Source: Hephaestia sp. MAHUQ-44
GTDB lineage: Bacteria; Pseudomonadota; Alphaproteobacteria; Sphingomonadales; Sphingomonadaceae
Length of the DNA stretch: 64,000 nucleotides
Direction of reading: 5' to 3'
Assembly (NCBI RefSeq): GCF_023806085.1
Contig: NZ_JAMSLX010000003.1
Location: forward strand, 186,001-250,000
How positions within the stretch are numbered: position 1 is the stretch's first letter; every line of letters starts with the position of its first letter. The notes beneath the pieces are model-generated. The model was given only the letters and a program-made list of their open reading frames with translations, was not told the DNA's origin and did no database searches. Below, one piece after another: positions 61,390 through 64,000 of this stretch. A program made the position numbers and the translations under genes.

Positions 61390-61830
61390 TTAAGGAATCG
61401 ATTCCTGCGCCCGCGCCCGTTCGCGCTTCTCGGCCGCCGCCGCGCGGCCTGCCTGCATGAAGCACCCGGTCTGCCCGCCGCTGCCAACCGGCGAACAGGT
61501 ATCGGGCAGCCCGCCCGCGGTACGACTCACCTCGTCGACCACCTGCGCCTTGTTGACCCAGCTGTTCTTGGCCGGGGTGTAATGCGTCTCGCGCAATTCC
61601 TGCGGAATGCGGAATTGCTCGTTGGCATCGAGATGGCTGCACACCACCACTTCGCCTTCCTCGGCCTTGGGGCAAGCCTCATTGCCATAGACGGTGACGT
61701 TGCGGATTTTCTCGGGCGGCGTGCCTTGCTGGCCGTCGCCGGTCGGCGTCGCCTGCGGCGTTTCCTGCACCATCGCGAGCGCGGGCGCCGGGGCGGCGAT
61801 CAACGCAATCAGCGCAAGCGAACCGAACAT
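61390..61830 (-). CDS. small exported protein of unknown function
   Basis: 146 residues from the ATG at 61830 (AGGAG six bases upstream), signal peptide ending near APALAM. Mature part: VTVYGNEACPKAEEGEVVVCS, then FRIPQELRET and a C-terminal Cys-rich stretch (LPDTCSPVGSGGQTGCFMQAG), ending in an Ala/Arg-rich tail. Four Cys suggest periplasmic disulfides. I do not recognise the family. It sits antisense-oriented between trpE and trpG, convergent with trpE and divergent from trpG. Confidence 0.7.
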   Translation of the reverse strand: MFGSLALIALIAAPAPALAMVQETPQATPTGDGQQGTPPEKIRNVTVYGNEACPKAEEGEVVVCSHLDANEQFRIPQELRETHYTPAKNSWVNKAQVVDEVSRTAGGLPDTCSPVGSGGQTGCFMQAGRAAAAEKRERARAQESIP

Positions 61831-61999
61831 GGCAAACTCCTGACATCCCCAATATCCACCCGGCGTGATGACGTCGGGCTGAACAAGCCACATCTGGTGC
61901 GCCTTCACGGCCAAACCAAGGCATCGCGGCACAAAAAGCACGCGCCGTGCAAACCGGCCTGTGGTTGCGCTCGTCTGCGCATCGGCTATGGCGACGCGC

Positions 62000-62602
62000 A
62001 TGATCCTGGTCGTCGACAATTACGACAGCTTCACCTGGAACCTGGTCCATTATCTGATGGAACTGGGTGTCGAGGTCCGCGTCGAACGCAACGATGCGCT
62101 CTCCGCCGCGCAGGCGCTTGCCACCGGCGCGCAGGCCTTCCTGATTTCGCCCGGCCCGTGCACCCCCAGCCAGGCGGGCATCTCGCTCGATCTGGTCGCG
62201 GCGTGCGCCGAGGCGCAGCGGCCGTTGCTCGGCGTGTGCCTCGGCCATCAGGCGATCGGCCAGTATTTCGGCGGCAAGGTGGTGCGCGGCGGGCTGATGC
62301 ACGGCAAGACCTCGCCCGTCAGCCATGACGGCACCGGGGTGTTCGCCGGCCTCCCCTCACCCTTCACCGCGACTCGCTACCATTCGCTGATCGTCGAGGA
62401 CGTGCCCGCGGCGCTGCTTGCCAATGCCACCGCCGCCGACGCCTCGGTAATGGGGCTGCGCCACGCGACGCTGCCGATCCACGGTGTCCAGTTCCACCCC
62501 GAGAGCATCGCCACCGAGCACGGCCACGCGCTGCTCGCCAATTTCCTGAATATCGCGGGCATCGCGCACACTCCTCTCCCTGCCGCGGGTGAAGGCAATT
62601 GA
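62000..62602 (+). CDS. trpG: anthranilate synthase component II (glutamine amidotransferase)
   Basis: 200 residues. Class I glutaminase triad: Cys in GVCLGHQAIG (~78), His and Glu in QFHPESIATEHG (~166-168). It feeds ammonia to TrpE. The family start is MILVVDNYDSFTWNLV at 62000; an ATG at 61988 is possible, and neither has a clear RBS. The stop overlaps the trpD start (TTGA). It has no fused PabB/TrpE part; promoter unknown, but it faces away from the small exported protein gene. Confidence 0.95.
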   Translation: MILVVDNYDSFTWNLVHYLMELGVEVRVERNDALSAAQALATGAQAFLISPGPCTPSQAGISLDLVAACAEAQRPLLGVCLGHQAIGQYFGGKVVRGGLMHGKTSPVSHDGTGVFAGLPSPFTATRYHSLIVEDVPAALLANATAADASVMGLRHATLPIHGVQFHPESIATEHGHALLANFLNIAGIAHTPLPAAGEGN

Positions 62603-63594
62603 CCGGCGTCGTCGCGCTTCCCGATCCCGCCGCCCCGCTTCCCCGCGACGTCGCCGCGCAGGCGTTCGCCGACATCCTCGATGCGCGCGCCAGTGAAGAC
62701 GACATCGCCAACTTCCTGATTCGCTTGAGCCAGCGCGGCGAGACCAGCACCGAAATCGCCGAGGCCGCGCGCGCGATGCGCGAACGCCTGCTGCCGATCG
62801 ACGCGCCCGCCGGTGCGATCGACGTTTGCGGCACTGGCGGCGACGGCCACCACACGCTCAACGTCTCGACCGCGGTCAGCCTCGTCGTCGCCGCCTGTGG
62901 CGTCCCCGTCGCCAAACACGGCAACCGCGCCGCCTCGTCCAAGGCCGGCGCCGCCGATACGCTCGAGGCACTGGGGCTCGACATGGAACGCGCCGGCACG
63001 CTGGCCGAAGCGACGCTCGCCGATCTCGGGATCGCCTTCCTGTTCGCCGCCAACCACCATCCGGCGATGAAACGGATCACCCCGATCCGCCGCCAGATCG
63101 GCCGCCGCACGATCTTCAATCTGATGGGCCCGCTTGCCAATCCCGCGCACGTCACGCGCCAGTTGATCGGCATCGCGCGTCCCGATTACGCCCCCCTCTA
63201 TGCCGATGCGCTCGAACAGCTCGGCACCGAAGCCGCGCTCGTCGTCTCGGGCGAGGAAGGGCTCGACGAAGTCTCGGGCGCCGGCCCCACGGTCGCGGTC
63301 GCGGTCGGCAGCCTTGCGATGCCCGCGCTCATCACCCCCGACGATGCCGGGCTGCCGCGTCATCCGATCGCCGCGATCCGTGGCGGCGATCCGGCGTATA
63401 ACGCGCTCGCGCTGCGCCGCCTGCTCACCGGCGAACGCGGCGCCTATCGCGATGCGGTGCTGCTCAACGCGGCGGCCGCGCTCGTCGTCGCCGGGCAAGC
63501 CGCGACGCTCGTAGATGCCGTCCCCCTTGCCGCCGCGGCGCTCGACAGCGGCAGCGCCAACTCCCTCCTCGATGCCTGGATTGCCTATTCATGA
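62599..63594 (+). CDS. trpD: anthranilate phosphoribosyltransferase
   Basis: 331 residues. It joins anthranilate to PRPP. Signature [15 protein letters not shown] (~78), [28 protein letters not shown] and [14 protein letters not shown] are present. TTG start at 62599, overlapping the trpG stop by 4 nt with GAAGG upstream; stop overlaps trpC (ATGA). The three overlaps indicate one translationally coupled trpGDC operon. Confidence 0.96.
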   Translation: MTGVVALPDPAAPLPRDVAAQAFADILDARASEDDIANFLIRLSQRGETSTEIAEAARAMRERLLPIDAPAGAIDVCGTGGDGHHTLNVSTAVSLVVAACGVPVAKHGNRAASSKAGAADTLEALGLDMERAGTLAEATLADLGIAFLFAANHHPAMKRITPIRRQIGRRTIFNLMGPLANPAHVTRQLIGIARPDYAPLYADALEQLGTEAALVVSGEEGLDEVSGAGPTVAVAVGSLAMPALITPDDAGLPRHPIAAIRGGDPAYNALALRRLLTGERGAYRDAVLLNAAAALVVAGQAATLVDAVPLAAAALDSGSANSLLDAWIAYS

Positions 63595-64000
63595 GCACGA
63601 TGCTCGACAAAATCCTTGAAACCAAGCGTGCCGAGGTCGCCACCAGAATGGCAACGATTCCGGTCGCCGAGCTGAGCGCGCGCGCCGCGGCGCAAACGCC
63701 GCCGCGCGGTTTTCGTGCCGCGCTCGATGCGCGTCGCCGGACCGGCCATGCACTGATCGCAGAGATCAAAAAAGCAAGCCCGTCCAAGGGGCTAATCCGC
63801 GCTGATTTTAACCCTCCGGCTCATGCCATCGCCTACGAACAGGGCGGCGCCGCCTGCCTCTCGGTGCTCACCGACGAGCGCTGGTTTCAGGGCCATGAAT
63901 CGTTCCTGATCGCCGCGCGCGCGGCCTGCGCACTGCCCGTGCTGCGCAAGGACTTCATGGTCGATCCGTGGCAGGTGCTCGAATCGCGCGCGATCGGCGC
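63591..64000 (+). CDS. trpC: indole-3-glycerol phosphate synthase (3' truncated by window)
   Basis: First ~136 residues, running off the window end. [13 protein letters not shown] start, then the substrate-binding [17 protein letters not shown] (catalytic Lys), [17 protein letters not shown] and [15 protein letters not shown] are the IGPS hallmarks. It closes the indole ring in Trp synthesis. ATG at 63591 overlaps the trpD stop by 4 nt. No PRAI fusion can be judged because the end is missing. Confidence 0.95.
   Translation, partial: MSTMLDKILETKRAEVATRMATIPVAELSARAAAQTPPRGFRAALDARRRTGHALIAEIKKASPSKGLIRADFNPPAHAIAYEQGGAACLSVLTDERWFQGHESFLIAARAACALPVLRKDFMVDPWQVLESRAIG

Overview
The window is GC-rich chromosomal DNA with tightly packed, often ATGA/TGATG-overlapping genes. 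The protein families (DUF2794, TonB-dependent receptor with an SSIVVTGY-type N-terminus, AbrB/VapB-PIN pair, CcmCDEFGHI operon, lon-hupB, AhpC/AhpF/OxyR, split trpE/trpGDC) and the dispersed CTGAGCTTGTCGAA palindromes point to a sphingomonad alphaproteobacterium, most likely Sphingomonas. I saw no phage, insertion sequence, CRISPR array or rRNA. Two tRNA genes (His, Val) are present.

Layout. 1-2.2 kb: tail of a membrane protein, DUF2794 and cysE (minus), then a TauE/SafE exporter. 2.3-6.3 kb: oxidative-stress block ahpC-ahpF-oxyR plus a fasciclin lipoprotein. 6.3-24.8 kb: a glycan-utilisation locus containing a ROK sugar kinase, three GH92 alpha-mannosidases, a GH125 alpha-mannosidase, a CutC-family protein, a GH43-like enzyme, a TonB-dependent receptor, a GH2 enzyme and an SGNH hydrolase. 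This set fits import and trimming of alpha-mannosidic glycans (N-glycan or yeast-mannan type), with mannose passed to a cytoplasmic kinase. 25-37 kb: a Cds1-like PLP enzyme, a small unknown protein, exported peptidases (S9A, M2, DPP4-like S9), an alpha/beta hydrolase, a GFA protein, asd and a DUF418 protein. 37-39.4 kb: vapB-vapC-trmD-rplS arranged as one overlapping transcription unit, then a DUF1801 gene. 39.4-44.2 kb: cytochrome c maturation operon ccmC-D-E-F-G-H-I. 44.4-48.8 kb: a Leu/Phe-type amino-acid dehydrogenase, tRNA-His, tRNA-Val, hupB and lon. 49-56.6 kb: tandem M1 metallopeptidases, an ICMT-like methyltransferase, a beta-lactamase-fold serine hydrolase, leucyl aminopeptidase and a CDP-alcohol phosphatidyltransferase. 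56.8-64 kb: tpiA, a ppiD-like gene, trpE, a convergent small exported protein, then trpG-trpD-trpC running off the window end.

The most interesting points are: (i) a VapBC toxin-antitoxin pair directly upstream of, and translationally overlapping, the essential trmD-rplS genes under a palindromic VapB-type operator; (ii) the mannosidase locus with an embedded cutC and similar AT-rich promoter/operator elements; (iii) a perfect 12-bp hairpin between ahpC and ahpF, and an oxyR gene whose only sensible start is CTG; (iv) four copies of a dispersed inverted repeat placed at gene ends. All functional assignments rest on recognised motifs and family resemblance read by eye; no database search was possible.
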